Assembly (NCBI RefSeq): GCF_044003965.1
Contig: NZ_JBAWKC010000006.1
Span: 62,001-126,000 of the forward strand
Length of the DNA stretch: 64,000 nucleotides
Source: Yeosuana aquiaggeris
Lineage (GTDB): Bacteria; Bacteroidota; Bacteroidia; Flavobacteriales; Flavobacteriaceae
Direction: 5' to 3'
A model generated the notes under the pieces. That model saw only the letters and a program-made list of their open reading frames with translations. It was not told the origin of the DNA and made no database searches. Below are positions 1 through 9,473 of this stretch, piece by piece; position 1 is the stretch's first letter, and the number at the start of each line of letters is the position of its first letter. A program made the translations under genes and the position numbers.

Positions 1-279
1 AACAGAACAAAAGAAACAGCACAGCCTACTGCTTCAAAAAACAACCTCGACCTTGTATTATATGACCCAAAAACCATTGATATTTCAAAATTTTTAAAAG
101 TTACTGAAGGAAAAACCATTTTAGTGGTTGGTCACAGTAATACGACTCCTGATCTTGTAAATAGAATTTTAGGAAACAAAAAATATGATGATATTGATGA
201 TTCAAACAATTCCAATTTATACGTAGTAACTGTTTCTGGAGACCATATTTCAGATAATCTTTTATATATCAACCCATAA
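1..279 (+). CDS. Histidine phosphatase family protein, C-terminal part
   Basis: The gene enters from the left edge and is open in frame 1 for 92 codons to a TAA. The motif VVGHSNTTPDLVNRILG (about residues 48-64 of the visible part) matches the second catalytic-histidine block (GHS/N) of the histidine phosphatase (phosphoglycerate mutase/SixA-like) superfamily. The N-terminal RHG motif lies outside the window, so the substrate cannot be inferred. The stop abuts the stop of the convergent pxpC gene with no spacer and no visible terminator. Confidence 0.75.
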   Translation, partial: NRTKETAQPTASKNNLDLVLYDPKTIDISKFLKVTEGKTILVVGHSNTTPDLVNRILGNKKYDDIDDSNNSNLYVVTVSGDHISDNLLYINP

Positions 280-1140
280 TTATTTTAAGGTTATTAATTG
301 GAACTTTATTTTCTGTCCCAAATATTTTTGAGCTAATATATTTATAGATTTTTCTTCAAGTTGAAATATTCTCGGGTAACCACCGGTAGTTTGACAATCT
401 CTCATAAGAATAATAAGATTTCCGTCGGGTGTTAGTTGAACAGTTCCCGGCATTACTAAAGAGGTTAGAATGGGTTCTAATTTATTTTCAACTTTTTCTT
501 CCAGTTGATAAGCCATTCTGTTATTGTTTTTTGAAACAGTCAAATCACTTGAAAACAGTTGCTCTATTTGAGTGTCAAAAAGTTGATCAAACTCAGGTCC
601 TTCAAAAACATTTATTATTTTAGTTTTGAAAAAAGTATCGTCCCATTTAATTGAAGCATGTTTCTGAATAAATTCTAGCGAGGGCTCAGCAACAATATCC
701 AATTTATCATTCTTATGTATTTTAAACTGCTTTGTAATCCTTTGATACATACTTCTGCTATGCATTACACTTTCAGTCTTAAAGCCTCCTAAAACGGACA
801 AATAACTCCTTAAGCCATACTTAAGTTTTCCAAAAGCTAAAGTATCTCCTTTAACAATTTTTTGAACAACATTTATTTTAACCGGAGTTCCATTTAAACT
901 TGGCGATATATCTGCACCGGTAATACAAATAGCGGTATTACAATGAAACTTCAGTATTGGTCCTGTCATAGTAATTTCCATAACAGCATCATTAAAATCA
1001 TTTCCCAATAAATTATTAGCTTTTAAAGCAGAGAAAACATCCATAACACCAGAAGTCGGGACGCCATATTGCTGATAACCCACACGCCCTAAATCTTGAA
1101 TAGAATCATAAAAACCGACTTTTAAAACTTCAAGCATCAA
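280..1140 (-). CDS. pxpC: 5-oxoprolinase subunit C (biotin-dependent carboxyltransferase-like)
   Basis: 286 residues. The N-terminal block SIQDLGRVGYQQYGVP (about 13-28), followed by SGVMD, is the hallmark of the PxpC/KipA (carboxyltransferase domain 2) family. GLRSYLSVLGGF (about 109-120) is also typical. With PxpA and PxpB it forms the prokaryotic ATP-dependent 5-oxoprolinase, which opens 5-oxo-L-proline to glutamate in the cytoplasm. It is the last gene of the NRAMP-pxpA-pxpB-pxpC operon, and its start overlaps the end of pxpB by 11 bases, which suggests translational coupling. Translation could begin at either of two adjacent Met codons. Length is near the family norm. Confidence 0.9.
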   Translation of the reverse strand: MMLEVLKVGFYDSIQDLGRVGYQQYGVPTSGVMDVFSALKANNLLGNDFNDAVMEITMTGPILKFHCNTAICITGADISPSLNGTPVKINVVQKIVKGDTLAFGKLKYGLRSYLSVLGGFKTESVMHSRSMYQRITKQFKIHKNDKLDIVAEPSLEFIQKHASIKWDDTFFKTKIINVFEGPEFDQLFDTQIEQLFSSDLTVSKNNNRMAYQLEEKVENKLEPILTSLVMPGTVQLTPDGNLIILMRDCQTTGGYPRIFQLEEKSINILAQKYLGQKIKFQLITLK

Positions 1141-1861
1141 TCACCTCACTTTCCATTTGATAAACACCCGTATCTACAAGTATTTTGATGTTTTCATGGT
1201 CTTTTAGTGTTATAGGATAAAAAATAATTTGATCACCAGGCTTCGAGAAACAAGGTGTTTTTTTAGAAACATCAAAAAAAGAAACAGGAGAGTTGCCTAT
1301 AATATTCCATCCACCTGGACTTTCATTTGGATAGACCCCAGTCTGATTTCCGCCTATAGCAACAGAACCCTGTTCCACTTTTAATCGAGGTGTTGCTTTT
1401 CTAGGAACAAATAAGCTTTTGTTTAAGCCGCCTAAATATAAAAACCCAGGTAAAAATCCTATAAAATAAACAGTGTAAGTTGATTGAGAATGACGCTTAA
1501 TTATTTCATCAATAGAAAGTTCTTTCTCCATTGAAATAGCTTCCAAATCAATCCCAAAAACAGCATCATAACAAACAGGAATTTTCCATAGTTTTGACAC
1601 AATGTCATGTCGTAAATCTAACGATTCATACAACTTTTTTAATAATTTCACCTCATTTTCAAAATTCCTACAAATAGAATCATAAATAATTAATAACGAG
1701 TTATATGCTAATTTTAATTCAACTATTTGTTTAATCTTTTTTTTATAAATTTGATCTTTGAAATGAATAATATCCTTTAGAATATTTTTATCTATTATGG
1801 CGGGCCATTCTATTAAAATAGCACGTTCTCCAAACCGTTTATAAGAAAGATTATAAGCCAT
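1130..1861 (-). CDS. pxpB: 5-oxoprolinase subunit B (KipI-like)
   Basis: 243 residues. The C-terminal half carries the KipI/allophanate-hydrolase subunit 1 signature: GFLPGFLYLGGL (about 133-144), VPRKATPRLKVEQGSVAIGG (about 150-169), then QTGVYP and SPGGWNIIG. The N-terminal 80 residues are more divergent and lysine-rich. In Bacillus the homologue KipI inhibits the kinase KinA, but the adjoining PxpA and PxpC make the metabolic 5-oxoprolinase role much more likely here. It starts 3 bases after the pxpA stop and overlaps pxpC by 11 bases. Confidence 0.9.
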   Translation of the reverse strand: MAYNLSYKRFGERAILIEWPAIIDKNILKDIIHFKDQIYKKKIKQIVELKLAYNSLLIIYDSICRNFENEVKLLKKLYESLDLRHDIVSKLWKIPVCYDAVFGIDLEAISMEKELSIDEIIKRHSQSTYTVYFIGFLPGFLYLGGLNKSLFVPRKATPRLKVEQGSVAIGGNQTGVYPNESPGGWNIIGNSPVSFFDVSKKTPCFSKPGDQIIFYPITLKDHENIKILVDTGVYQMESEVIDA

Positions 1862-1864
1862 GAA

Positions 1865-2605
1865 TTACTTTATTTGGATACCCTTTTCTAGCAGCCTTTT
1901 AATTAAATCTTGTATCAAATCGATCGCTTTTGGATTATCTCCATGAATACAAAATGTATCAGCTAGAATTTTAATTTCTGAACCAATAATTGTTTTAACT
2001 TTTTGAGAACTAATCATTCTATAAACATGGTTGAACATTTGCTCAGACTCATGTATCAAAGCATTGTTTTCATTTCTTGAAACCAAACTGCCATCCTCAT
2101 TATAATTTCTATCAGCAAAGGCTTCATACCTTATTGGAATATTATTTTCAATAGCCATTTTTTCAATGACTGAATTAAAAGGCACAAATAGTTTCACAGG
2201 TAAGATGAAATTTTTCATAACCTCTATTATAACAAAGGCCTTTTTATGATCTATTGCAGCCATATTATATAAAGCCCCATGTGGTTTCACATGATTCAAC
2301 CTAGTATTTTCCTCTTTCAAAATAATCATTAAATCATCTATCTGCGCTTTTATAGAGGTGTATAAAGCGGCACAAGAGATATCCATTGGTTTACGTCCAA
2401 AATTTGCTTTATCCGGAAAAGAGGGGTGTGCTCCTATTTTAACATTATTCGCTGCAGCAAGTTTCACAACCTTTCGCATCGTTTCTGTATCACCTGCATG
2501 TCCGCCACAAGCAATATTGCATGAAGAAATTATAGGCATTAAAATGGATTCATTTCCTATACCTTCCCCAACATCCACATTAATATCGATAAATCCAGTT
2601 CCCAT
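1865..2605 (-). CDS. pxpA: 5-oxoprolinase subunit A (LamB/YcsF family)
   Basis: 246 residues, the usual family length of about 250. The N-terminal DINVDVGEG (7-15) and SSCNIACGGHAGD (27-39) correspond to the D-N-D-x-GE and N-I-A-C-G-x-H-A-G-D blocks of LamB/YcsF proteins. HVKPHGALYN lies at about 104-113. This is the (beta/alpha)7-type subunit of the 5-oxoprolinase complex. Its ATG overlaps the final base of the upstream transporter's stop codon (TAATG arrangement), so the transporter and the enzyme are probably translationally coupled. Confidence 0.93.
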   Translation of the reverse strand: MGTGFIDINVDVGEGIGNESILMPIISSCNIACGGHAGDTETMRKVVKLAAANNVKIGAHPSFPDKANFGRKPMDISCAALYTSIKAQIDDLMIILKEENTRLNHVKPHGALYNMAAIDHKKAFVIIEVMKNFILPVKLFVPFNSVIEKMAIENNIPIRYEAFADRNYNEDGSLVSRNENNALIHESEQMFNHVYRMISSQKVKTIIGSEIKILADTFCIHGDNPKAIDLIQDLIKRLLEKGIQIK

Positions 2606-3828
2606 TATAATAAATTAAATACACCCAAAATACTTTTAGCCCCTAAAAATAAAGTAACCGCAAGAATTAATAAACCTATAATATTTTTAATTTTAGTGTT
2701 TTTATTAAGGCCAAGAATAGAAGAATTATTCATGATCCAAATTAAAATCCCGGCTATTAAAGGTAATAAAAGTCCGTTAGCAATCTGGGCAAACTTAATA
2801 ATTTCAATGGATTTAAAGCCAATAGAAGAAAACAAAACACCTAAGCCTAAAATAAATATCCACACAAATCTAAACTTATACGAACGCAACCCAGTATTCC
2901 ATCCCAAACATCCATTGGCAACATAAGCCGCGGCTAAAGGTGCTGTAATGGCACTTGTAATACCTGCAGCGAACAAACCTATCCCTAAAAAATATTTTGA
3001 GTAAGTTCCAAATAAAGGCTCAAGAGCCTGTGCTAAATCTAAAGCACTATTAATTTCCTTTGATTGTATGGCTGCCGCAGAAATAATTATGCTCATTGAA
3101 ACAATACCGCCCAAAACAACAGCAATATAGGTATCCCTGACTGCAAATTTTAAATCCGCTTTTTCCTGCCACTTTTCTTTAACTAAGTAAGAATGCAGGA
3201 ATAAATTATAAGGCACAACTGTAGTCCCAATTAATCCAATAATAGTTAATAAACTTCCTTTTGGTGCTTCAAAATTAAACAGACCTTTTAACACCGCCAT
3301 GACATCTGGTTTAGTAACGATTGCCGTAATCAAAAATGAAAAACTCATAATGATCACCAAGCCAACAAGTGTTTTTTCAAGTACCTTGTAATTTCCAATG
3401 TATAGTAAAACAAAGGCAATGAAACCAATTATCAGACTATAACTATTTATAAAAAAATTACCTAGTTTTAACTTTGGGCTTCCAAAAACAGTTTCCAAAC
3501 CTAATACGCCTCCACTAATATTGCCAGCTTCATAGGCAGCATTACCTACTACTATTGCAGACAAGATTAATATAACAATAAGACTTTTTAAAAAGGGATT
3601 TTTTATTTCTTCCCTAATGGTTTCTGCAAGCCCTTTTTGAGTAATGATTCCTAATCGAGCCGACATTTCTTGCAATACAATAGTTGCAATTATGGAAAAT
3701 AACATGGCCCACAATAAAGTAAAGCCAAAACCTGCACCTGCGAGTGCGCACACAGTCACAGTTCCTGGTCCAATAAATGCCGCAGCAACTAATGGCCCCG
3801 GGCCGATATTTTTAAACCATGATATCAC
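2605..3828 (-). CDS. NRAMP-family transporter with atypical substrate site (YcsG-like)
   Basis: 407 residues with about 11 hydrophobic segments and the NRAMP/APC-superfamily fold pattern. The TM1 metal motif DPGN of true NRAMPs reads GPGT here (20-23), and the TM6 motif MPH reads VPY (205-207) within VVPYNLFLHS. The Asp, Asn, Met and His that coordinate Mn/Fe in canonical NRAMPs are therefore replaced. It is the first gene of the 5-oxoprolinase operon and overlaps pxpA by one base. Bacillus has a comparable arrangement (ycsG with ycsF and kipI-kipA). I infer that the substrate is not a classical transition metal and may be 5-oxoproline or a related compound. The family assignment is firm and the substrate is a guess. 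Confidence 0.85.
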   Translation of the reverse strand: MISWFKNIGPGPLVAAAFIGPGTVTVCALAGAGFGFTLLWAMLFSIIATIVLQEMSARLGIITQKGLAETIREEIKNPFLKSLIVILILSAIVVGNAAYEAGNISGGVLGLETVFGSPKLKLGNFFINSYSLIIGFIAFVLLYIGNYKVLEKTLVGLVIIMSFSFLITAIVTKPDVMAVLKGLFNFEAPKGSLLTIIGLIGTTVVPYNLFLHSYLVKEKWQEKADLKFAVRDTYIAVVLGGIVSMSIIISAAAIQSKEINSALDLAQALEPLFGTYSKYFLGIGLFAAGITSAITAPLAAAYVANGCLGWNTGLRSYKFRFVWIFILGLGVLFSSIGFKSIEIIKFAQIANGLLLPLIAGILIWIMNNSSILGLNKNTKIKNIIGLLILAVTLFLGAKSILGVFNLL

Positions 3829-3871
3829 CTAGTTTTTATAGTTGTTTTAATAAGGTTAAAAGTATAGCCTA

Positions 3872-4984
3872 TTAATTATCAATAGAGCTTAATGCATAAA
3901 TAGCAAAACTTCCTAACCAATGCCCCCCTTCATAACTATCTCCAACAATACTTGGTAATGAGTAATTAATATGCTGATTCGCGATATTTTTCAAATGATG
4001 ATATTCCGGAAGTCCATCAGCAATTTTATTCAAGCTCCATGCCCTTGAAAAATTAACCCCATCAAGATGCACCAATTGTCCATCTGTTCTATCTGAAACC
4101 AGACCGACCTCTAATTTATAATTAGTGTTTTTTAATTCTGGTAAAAAAATATTCAACCAAGATTTGAATTCTTCCATTGGCAATAGACGCTTCATTAAAG
4201 CGGCTTCCTCTAAACAAGGTGATAAAAAATCACTTCCACTAGGCTCCCAGGACATGGGACAATCTTTGTCATTTATAAAGAAATATTTGGCTCGTTCTAT
4301 TATAACATTTTTAAGCACTTCATTATTAACCGTTTGTGCATAATCGTAAGCAAATGACAATCCAAATGCGGTATTAGGATGTGTTCCAACCCGCAATGGA
4401 TAGTTTAATTTTGGTAAAAATTCAATGTATTTTTCAATTATAAAGTTGGTTAATGGTTGCAAATTATTTTCCAGTTCCCTAGCGATTGGAGAATCCCAAT
4501 TATGCAATTCCTCTGCTAATTTCAATAACCAGGCCCAACCATAAGTGCGCTCAAAAGTCTTATTATGTTCGCCTTGAAAAAAAGTCATTTCAGTAAGTAT
4601 ATTTTCTTTAGAAATACTTTCGAGAAGTTTTTCTTCTAAAGATTGCGCATTTTCCAGTTCTGGAAACATCTTTAATAAACGCACCAAACTCCAATGCCCA
4701 TGTACTGATGAATGCCAGTCAAAACAACCATAAAAGGCCGGATGCAAGGTTTTAGGAGATTTTAAGTCGGCATGACTTCCTAAGGTTTGACCTAATTTGT
4801 TGGGGTATTCTGTATCCAAGCAATGCAAGGGCAATAGTGCCAATCGGTTAGCTTGTTCTATATTTAAGACTGGTTTTTCAACAATTTCGGGTTCAGGTAA
4901 GTCCACAACTTCTTTTTTTTCTTCTTTGGATTGATTACAACTCATCACTAAAACAACTAATACTATTAAATAATACCTCATCAT
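3872..4984 (-). CDS. DUF2891 family lipoprotein
   Basis: 370 residues. An N-terminal hydrophobic stretch ends in a lipobox (VMSC, Cys16), followed by a charged linker, so it should be a lipoprotein of the outer or inner membrane. The body has the DUF2891 blocks HPAFYGCFDWHSSVHGHW (about 80-97) and RTYGWAWLLKLA. The family is widespread in bacteria and its function is unknown to me. The many Trp and His residues and helical repeats suggest an alpha-helical barrel of the kind seen in glycosidases, but that is inference. It lies between the NRAMP operon and comM on the same strand and looks monocistronic. Confidence 0.8.
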   Translation of the reverse strand: MMRYYLIVLVVLVMSCNQSKEEKKEVVDLPEPEIVEKPVLNIEQANRLALLPLHCLDTEYPNKLGQTLGSHADLKSPKTLHPAFYGCFDWHSSVHGHWSLVRLLKMFPELENAQSLEEKLLESISKENILTEMTFFQGEHNKTFERTYGWAWLLKLAEELHNWDSPIARELENNLQPLTNFIIEKYIEFLPKLNYPLRVGTHPNTAFGLSFAYDYAQTVNNEVLKNVIIERAKYFFINDKDCPMSWEPSGSDFLSPCLEEAALMKRLLPMEEFKSWLNIFLPELKNTNYKLEVGLVSDRTDGQLVHLDGVNFSRAWSLNKIADGLPEYHHLKNIANQHINYSLPSIVGDSYEGGHWLGSFAIYALSSIDN

Positions 4985-5004
4985 AAATTCTGTTTACTAT
5001 TTTT

Positions 5005-6540
5005 TTATCCTAACCAACCTTCTCTATCTAAACTTCTATATTGAATCGCTTCACTAATATGTGAACCATTTACTTCTGCTGTACCTTCTAAATCAGCAAT
5101 GGTGCGTGAAACTTTTAAAATACGGTCATACGCTCTGGCTGAAAGATTTAAACGTTCCATGGCAGTTTTCAACAATTGCTTTGACGCCTCATCCAAAACA
5201 CAATATTTACGGATTTGCTTAGTATTCATTTGAGCATTATAGTGGACAGCATCAGAGGCTTCAAATCTTTTGGTTTGAATTTCTCTGGCTTTAGTGACTC
5301 TCTTTCTTATGTCAACGGATGACTCACTTTTTCTTTCTTCTGATAATTTTTCAAACGGTACAGGAGTTACTTCAATATGAATATCTATTCTATCTAAAAG
5401 TGGACCTGAAATTTTACTTAAATAGCGTTGCATTTCCGCAGGACTTGAAGTTACTGGCGCCCCTGGATCATTGAAATAGCCACCAGGACTTGGGTTCATG
5501 CTGGCAACCAACATAAAACTGCTGGGGTAGGTTACCGTAAACTTTGCTCTAGAAATAGTCACTTCTCTGTCTTCTAATGGTTGCCTGAGTACTTCCAAAA
5601 CACTGCGTTTAAATTCTGGTAATTCATCTAAAAACAAAACACCATTATGTGATAAGGAGATTTCTCCAGGTTGCGGAAAGGTGCCTCCACCAACTAAGGC
5701 GACATCACTAATAGTATGATGCGGGCTTCTGAATGGTCGCTGTGATATAAGTCCCATGTCTTTTACTTTACCAACAACAGAATGTATTTTAGTAGTCTCT
5801 AGAGCTTCATGCAAGGTCATAGGTGGTAAAATACTTGGTAATCGTTTTGCCAACATAGTTTTCCCAGCGCCTGGCGGACCAATTAAGATAATATTATGTC
5901 CTCCGGCAGCAGCAATTTCCATACACCTTTTAATACTCTCCTGGCCTTTTACGTCGCTAAAATCAAACTCAGGAAAATCCAAATTTTTATAAAATTCTTC
6001 TCGTGTATTAATAATGGTTTGCTGCAATGCTACACCTTTATCAAAATAATCAATAACCTGTTTGATATTATCAACTCCATAAACTTCTAAGTTATCAACT
6101 ATAGCTGCCTCTTTCGCATTTTGACTGGGTAATATAAATTTTTTAAATCCTTCTTCTCGCGCTTTCACCGCTATTGGTAAAGCGCCTTTTATGGGTTGTA
6201 AACTTCCATCGAGAGATAGTTCTCCCATAATAATATACTGTTCTAAATCTTCTGATTGAATTTGTTTTGAGGCCGCTAAAATGCCTACAGCCAAAGTTAA
6301 ATCATAGGCACTTCCCTCCTTGCGCAAATCTGCTGGTGCCATGTTAATAGTGATTTTTTTTCCTGGAATTTTATAACCATTATTTTGTAGAGCAGCAGCA
6401 ATACGATAATTACTTTCTTTGATAGCATTATCAGGTAATCCAACCAAATGATATCCTATGCCACTATCAACATTAACTTCTACAGTAATGGTAGTTGCTT
6501 CTACTCCAAAAACCGCACTTCCAAAAACTTTTTTAAGCAT
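5005..6540 (-). CDS. comM: YifB/ComM family Mg-chelatase-like AAA+ ATPase
   Basis: 511 residues, full length for the family. The N-terminal ChlI-like domain (about 1-170) contains GLPDNAIKES and KITINMAPADLRKEG. The AAA+ core has Walker A GPPGAGKT (221-228) and Walker B VLFLDELPEF (301-310). A C-terminal Mg-chelatase subunit domain contains LNLSARAYDRILKVSRTIAD. ComM homologues are hexameric helicases that promote branch migration during natural transformation. The start gives the standard MLKKVFGSAVFGVEA beginning. Confidence 0.92.
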   Translation of the reverse strand: MLKKVFGSAVFGVEATTITVEVNVDSGIGYHLVGLPDNAIKESNYRIAAALQNNGYKIPGKKITINMAPADLRKEGSAYDLTLAVGILAASKQIQSEDLEQYIIMGELSLDGSLQPIKGALPIAVKAREEGFKKFILPSQNAKEAAIVDNLEVYGVDNIKQVIDYFDKGVALQQTIINTREEFYKNLDFPEFDFSDVKGQESIKRCMEIAAAGGHNIILIGPPGAGKTMLAKRLPSILPPMTLHEALETTKIHSVVGKVKDMGLISQRPFRSPHHTISDVALVGGGTFPQPGEISLSHNGVLFLDELPEFKRSVLEVLRQPLEDREVTISRAKFTVTYPSSFMLVASMNPSPGGYFNDPGAPVTSSPAEMQRYLSKISGPLLDRIDIHIEVTPVPFEKLSEERKSESSVDIRKRVTKAREIQTKRFEASDAVHYNAQMNTKQIRKYCVLDEASKQLLKTAMERLNLSARAYDRILKVSRTIADLEGTAEVNGSHISEAIQYRSLDREGWLG

Positions 6541-6641
6541 ACATTTTCTTTAATATTTAAAAATAAGAAAAGTATTATAATTCATATCTTAAAATTATCT
6601 AATAAACTAATACTTTATAAACTGAAACGTATTTAATTCAT

Positions 6642-6649
6642 TAAATTTG
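6642..6649 (+). promoter_or_regulatory. Candidate -7 box TAAATTTG for the S9 peptidase
   Basis: The sequence matches the Bacteroidota -7 consensus TAnnTTTG and ends 22 bases before the peptidase ATG. No clear TTG -33 element sits about 19 bases upstream, so the call rests on the -7 box and its position. Confidence 0.4.
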
Positions 6650-6671
6650 AGTATCGATTTAAAAGCTCTTT

Positions 6672-8807
6672 ATGAAAAAATTAGTTACTGCAGTTTTATT
6701 TTTGTTTGCCACTTTAATTACTGCTCAAGAATCAAAGCACCTTACTTTAGAAAGTGCTGTTTTAGATGGTTACAAACTACTTCCTGAACAAAAGCCTATG
6801 CAATGGATTCAAGACTCTGATAACTTTGCTTATAACGAAAATAGCAGTTTATTTGTTGAGTCCGCTTCTGTTTCGGGTAAAATAATAAAAACACCGGCTC
6901 TTCAATTAGAAGACCTTCAAAATGTCTTACCAGATTTAAAAAGACTTCCAAACACTTTTTCAAAAATCACCAAGCAAGATGTTACATTTACCAATGGTCA
7001 CTCCATTATAACTTATAACTACAAAATAAAAACCATTTCAGAAACCATTACTTATCCAAATGAATCTGAAAATATGGATTATAGCAACAAAGCTAATGCA
7101 GTTGCATATACCATTGAAAACAACTTGTTTGTGGCGAATTCCAGCAACCCGAAAATTGTAGTTACAAATTATGATAATAAAAATATTGTTTCGGGGCAAG
7201 CCATTGCACGCTCAGAATTTGGCATTACGAAAGGCACCTTTTGGAGTCCGAATGGAACATCGCTAGCATTTTATCAAAAAGATGAAACCAAGGTAACTGA
7301 CTATCCTTTGGTTGACATTAACACTACACCGGCTGTGTTAAATAATATTAAATACCCAATGAATGGTATGAACAGCGAAATTGCTAAAGTTGGTATTTAT
7401 AATTTAAGTACTAACTATGTTACCTATCTTGATATTGACACGTCAGACGAACATTACTTAACTAATTTATCATGGTCACCTGATGAAGCTTTTGTGTTTT
7501 TAGCTGAATTGAATCGCGATCAAAACCATATGTGGTTTAACATGTATGATGTTACTACTGGGAAAAAAGTTAAAACTTTATTTGAAGAAAAAAACGATAA
7601 ATGGGTAGAACCCGAACATGATGCTGTTTTTATACCTAATAGCATTTCAAAATTTTTATGGTTGAGCGAGCATGATGGTTTTATGAATTTATATCTCTAT
7701 GATATCAACAAAGGTTTAGAAAAACAACTCACAAACTATAAATGGGTTATTAAAAATATTATTGGTTTTGACAGTGCTAACAAAAATGTTATTATTTCTG
7801 GAACAGGAAATGACGCTCGTGACAATAAAGTATTTAAAGTTTCACTTAAAAATGGTAAAACTGAAGTCCTAACACCTGAAAGTGGTGTGCATCAAGTTAG
7901 TTTAAGTTCAGATGGGAATTACCTGATTGACTCTTATTCAAGTCTTTATATTCCTAGGATTACAAAGATAAAAGCAGTAAACAATTCTAAAGAGCGTAAC
8001 GTTCATGCAGCAGACAATCCTTTGAATGATTACCAATTGGGTACTACCGAGTTTATTACTTTAAAGGATAAGAACGGAACTGATTTATATGGAAGAATTA
8101 TTAAGCCTGCAAATTTTGATACCTCAAGAAAATATCCTGTTTTAATATATGTCTACGGTGGACCACATGCTCAAATGATTACAAATTCATGGCTAGGTGG
8201 CTCTAACTTATGGATGCAGTGGATGGCGGCTGAAAAGGATTATATACTGTTTACCTTAGATAATCATGGTTCTGAATCTCGTGGATTTGATTTTGAAAGT
8301 ATTATTCATAGGCGCTTAGGTGACAAGGAAATGGAAGACCAATTAATTGGTGTAGAGTATTTAAAATCGTTACCTTTTGTGGATGGTAATAGATTGGCTA
8401 TCCACGGTTGGAGCTATGGCGGATTTATGACAAATTCACTTATGCTTCGTCATCCAGGTGTTTTTACAACTGCCGTTGCTGGTGGACCTGTAACTGATTG
8501 GAAATTTTATGAAATTATGTATGGAGAACGTTACATGGACCGATGGCAAGAAAATGAAGCAGGCTTCAAATCCTCACAATTACAAAATTATGTAAATAAC
8601 CTTGACGGTAAACTCCTGGAAATTATTGGAAGTATAGACCCTGTTGTGGTTCCACAACATACCATGACCTTACTGGATGCCTTTATTAAAAACAATAAAC
8701 AAGTTGATCTTTTTATCTATCCTATGCACCCGCACAATGTTAGAGGTTTAGATAGAGCACACTTGATGCGGAAAATTTTAGATTATGTTGTTGAAAACAA
8801 TAAATAA
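6672..8807 (+). CDS. S9 family peptidase (dipeptidyl-peptidase IV type)
   Basis: 711 residues. A signal peptide (1-18) ends before ITAQ, so it is exported to the periplasm or beyond. Residues about 90-450 form the DPP-IV N-terminal beta-propeller (FWSPNGTSLAFYQKDETKV, LSWSPDEAFVF). The C-terminal alpha/beta-hydrolase domain contains HGWSYGGFMT with nucleophile Ser581. The likely acid is Asp656 (GSIDPVVVP) and the likely histidine is His688 (HPHNVRG). DPP-IV enzymes release N-terminal X-Pro/X-Ala dipeptides, consistent with protein scavenging by a marine flavobacterium. It is divergent from comM and convergent with the mocA-like gene. Confidence 0.93.
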   Translation: MKKLVTAVLFLFATLITAQESKHLTLESAVLDGYKLLPEQKPMQWIQDSDNFAYNENSSLFVESASVSGKIIKTPALQLEDLQNVLPDLKRLPNTFSKITKQDVTFTNGHSIITYNYKIKTISETITYPNESENMDYSNKANAVAYTIENNLFVANSSNPKIVVTNYDNKNIVSGQAIARSEFGITKGTFWSPNGTSLAFYQKDETKVTDYPLVDINTTPAVLNNIKYPMNGMNSEIAKVGIYNLSTNYVTYLDIDTSDEHYLTNLSWSPDEAFVFLAELNRDQNHMWFNMYDVTTGKKVKTLFEEKNDKWVEPEHDAVFIPNSISKFLWLSEHDGFMNLYLYDINKGLEKQLTNYKWVIKNIIGFDSANKNVIISGTGNDARDNKVFKVSLKNGKTEVLTPESGVHQVSLSSDGNYLIDSYSSLYIPRITKIKAVNNSKERNVHAADNPLNDYQLGTTEFITLKDKNGTDLYGRIIKPANFDTSRKYPVLIYVYGGPHAQMITNSWLGGSNLWMQWMAAEKDYILFTLDNHGSESRGFDFESIIHRRLGDKEMEDQLIGVEYLKSLPFVDGNRLAIHGWSYGGFMTNSLMLRHPGVFTTAVAGGPVTDWKFYEIMYGERYMDRWQENEAGFKSSQLQNYVNNLDGKLLEIIGSIDPVVVPQHTMTLLDAFIKNNKQVDLFIYPMHPHNVRGLDRAHLMRKILDYVVENNK

Positions 8808-8862
8808 TTTTTTACCATTATTATTATTTATCAAGACATCTAATTTAGTTACGTATTGAAGG

Positions 8863-9459
8863 CTAATGATGCTCTCTATAGAGTATTTCATAGTCTTCAA
8901 TCGTATCTATATCTGAAATTAAATTTTCTCCATCAACAGATAGTATCCTATCAGAATACTTTTGTAATATATTTTTTGCGCCCATATCGTTATTTAGTTG
9001 CAGTAATTCTTCAAAAAATGAGTTATTAAAAATAGCCGGAACCCCTAATTTTTCATTTTGATATAAAGTACAAATTATTTTATTCTGATAAAGCTTTTGA
9101 GTTTCTATCATTTGATTTAAAAAGTCGGCATTAATAAGTGGTTGGTCCGCTAACATTATTAGAACATTATCAATATGTGGTAGAGAATTATTAATGTAAT
9201 TGATTCCAAATGAGATAGTGCTTCCTAGCCCTTTTTGCCAATTTTTATTACATAAAATATGCGTATTTTTATCTTCAATTTGAGATCTAATTTTTGAATA
9301 GTTAGCTCCTAGTACCACAATATTTTCTGAATTGACTTCATTAACCGTATTAATAGTATGTTGCAACAGATTAGTGTATTTCCATTTAAGTAATTGCTTC
9401 GAAACACCCATTCTTGAGGAATTACCTGCTGCAAGTATTAAGACGGCTAATTTTGACAA
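8863..9459 (-). CDS. mocA: Molybdenum cofactor nucleotidyltransferase (MocA-like)
   Basis: 198 residues. The N-terminal nucleotidyltransferase motif LILAAGNSSRMGVSKQLL (7-24) fits MocA/MobA-like enzymes, and ADQPLI (about 104-109) supplies the metal-binding Asp. MocA-type enzymes attach CMP to molybdopterin to make the cytosine-dinucleotide cofactor of xanthine-dehydrogenase-family enzymes. It ends a four-gene operon that encodes such an enzyme and its chaperone XdhC, which supports the assignment. CTP versus GTP preference cannot be decided from what I can see. Confidence 0.85.
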   Translation of the reverse strand: MSKLAVLILAAGNSSRMGVSKQLLKWKYTNLLQHTINTVNEVNSENIVVLGANYSKIRSQIEDKNTHILCNKNWQKGLGSTISFGINYINNSLPHIDNVLIMLADQPLINADFLNQMIETQKLYQNKIICTLYQNEKLGVPAIFNNSFFEELLQLNNDMGAKNILQKYSDRILSVDGENLISDIDTIEDYEILYREHH

Positions 9460-9473
9460 TGAAAATTTTTTAT

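Noticed and set aside
8799..8835. AT-only inverted repeat after the S9 peptidase
   Set aside because: The short ATAAATAAT-type arms are expected by chance in such AT-rich sequence, and the T run sits inside the loop.
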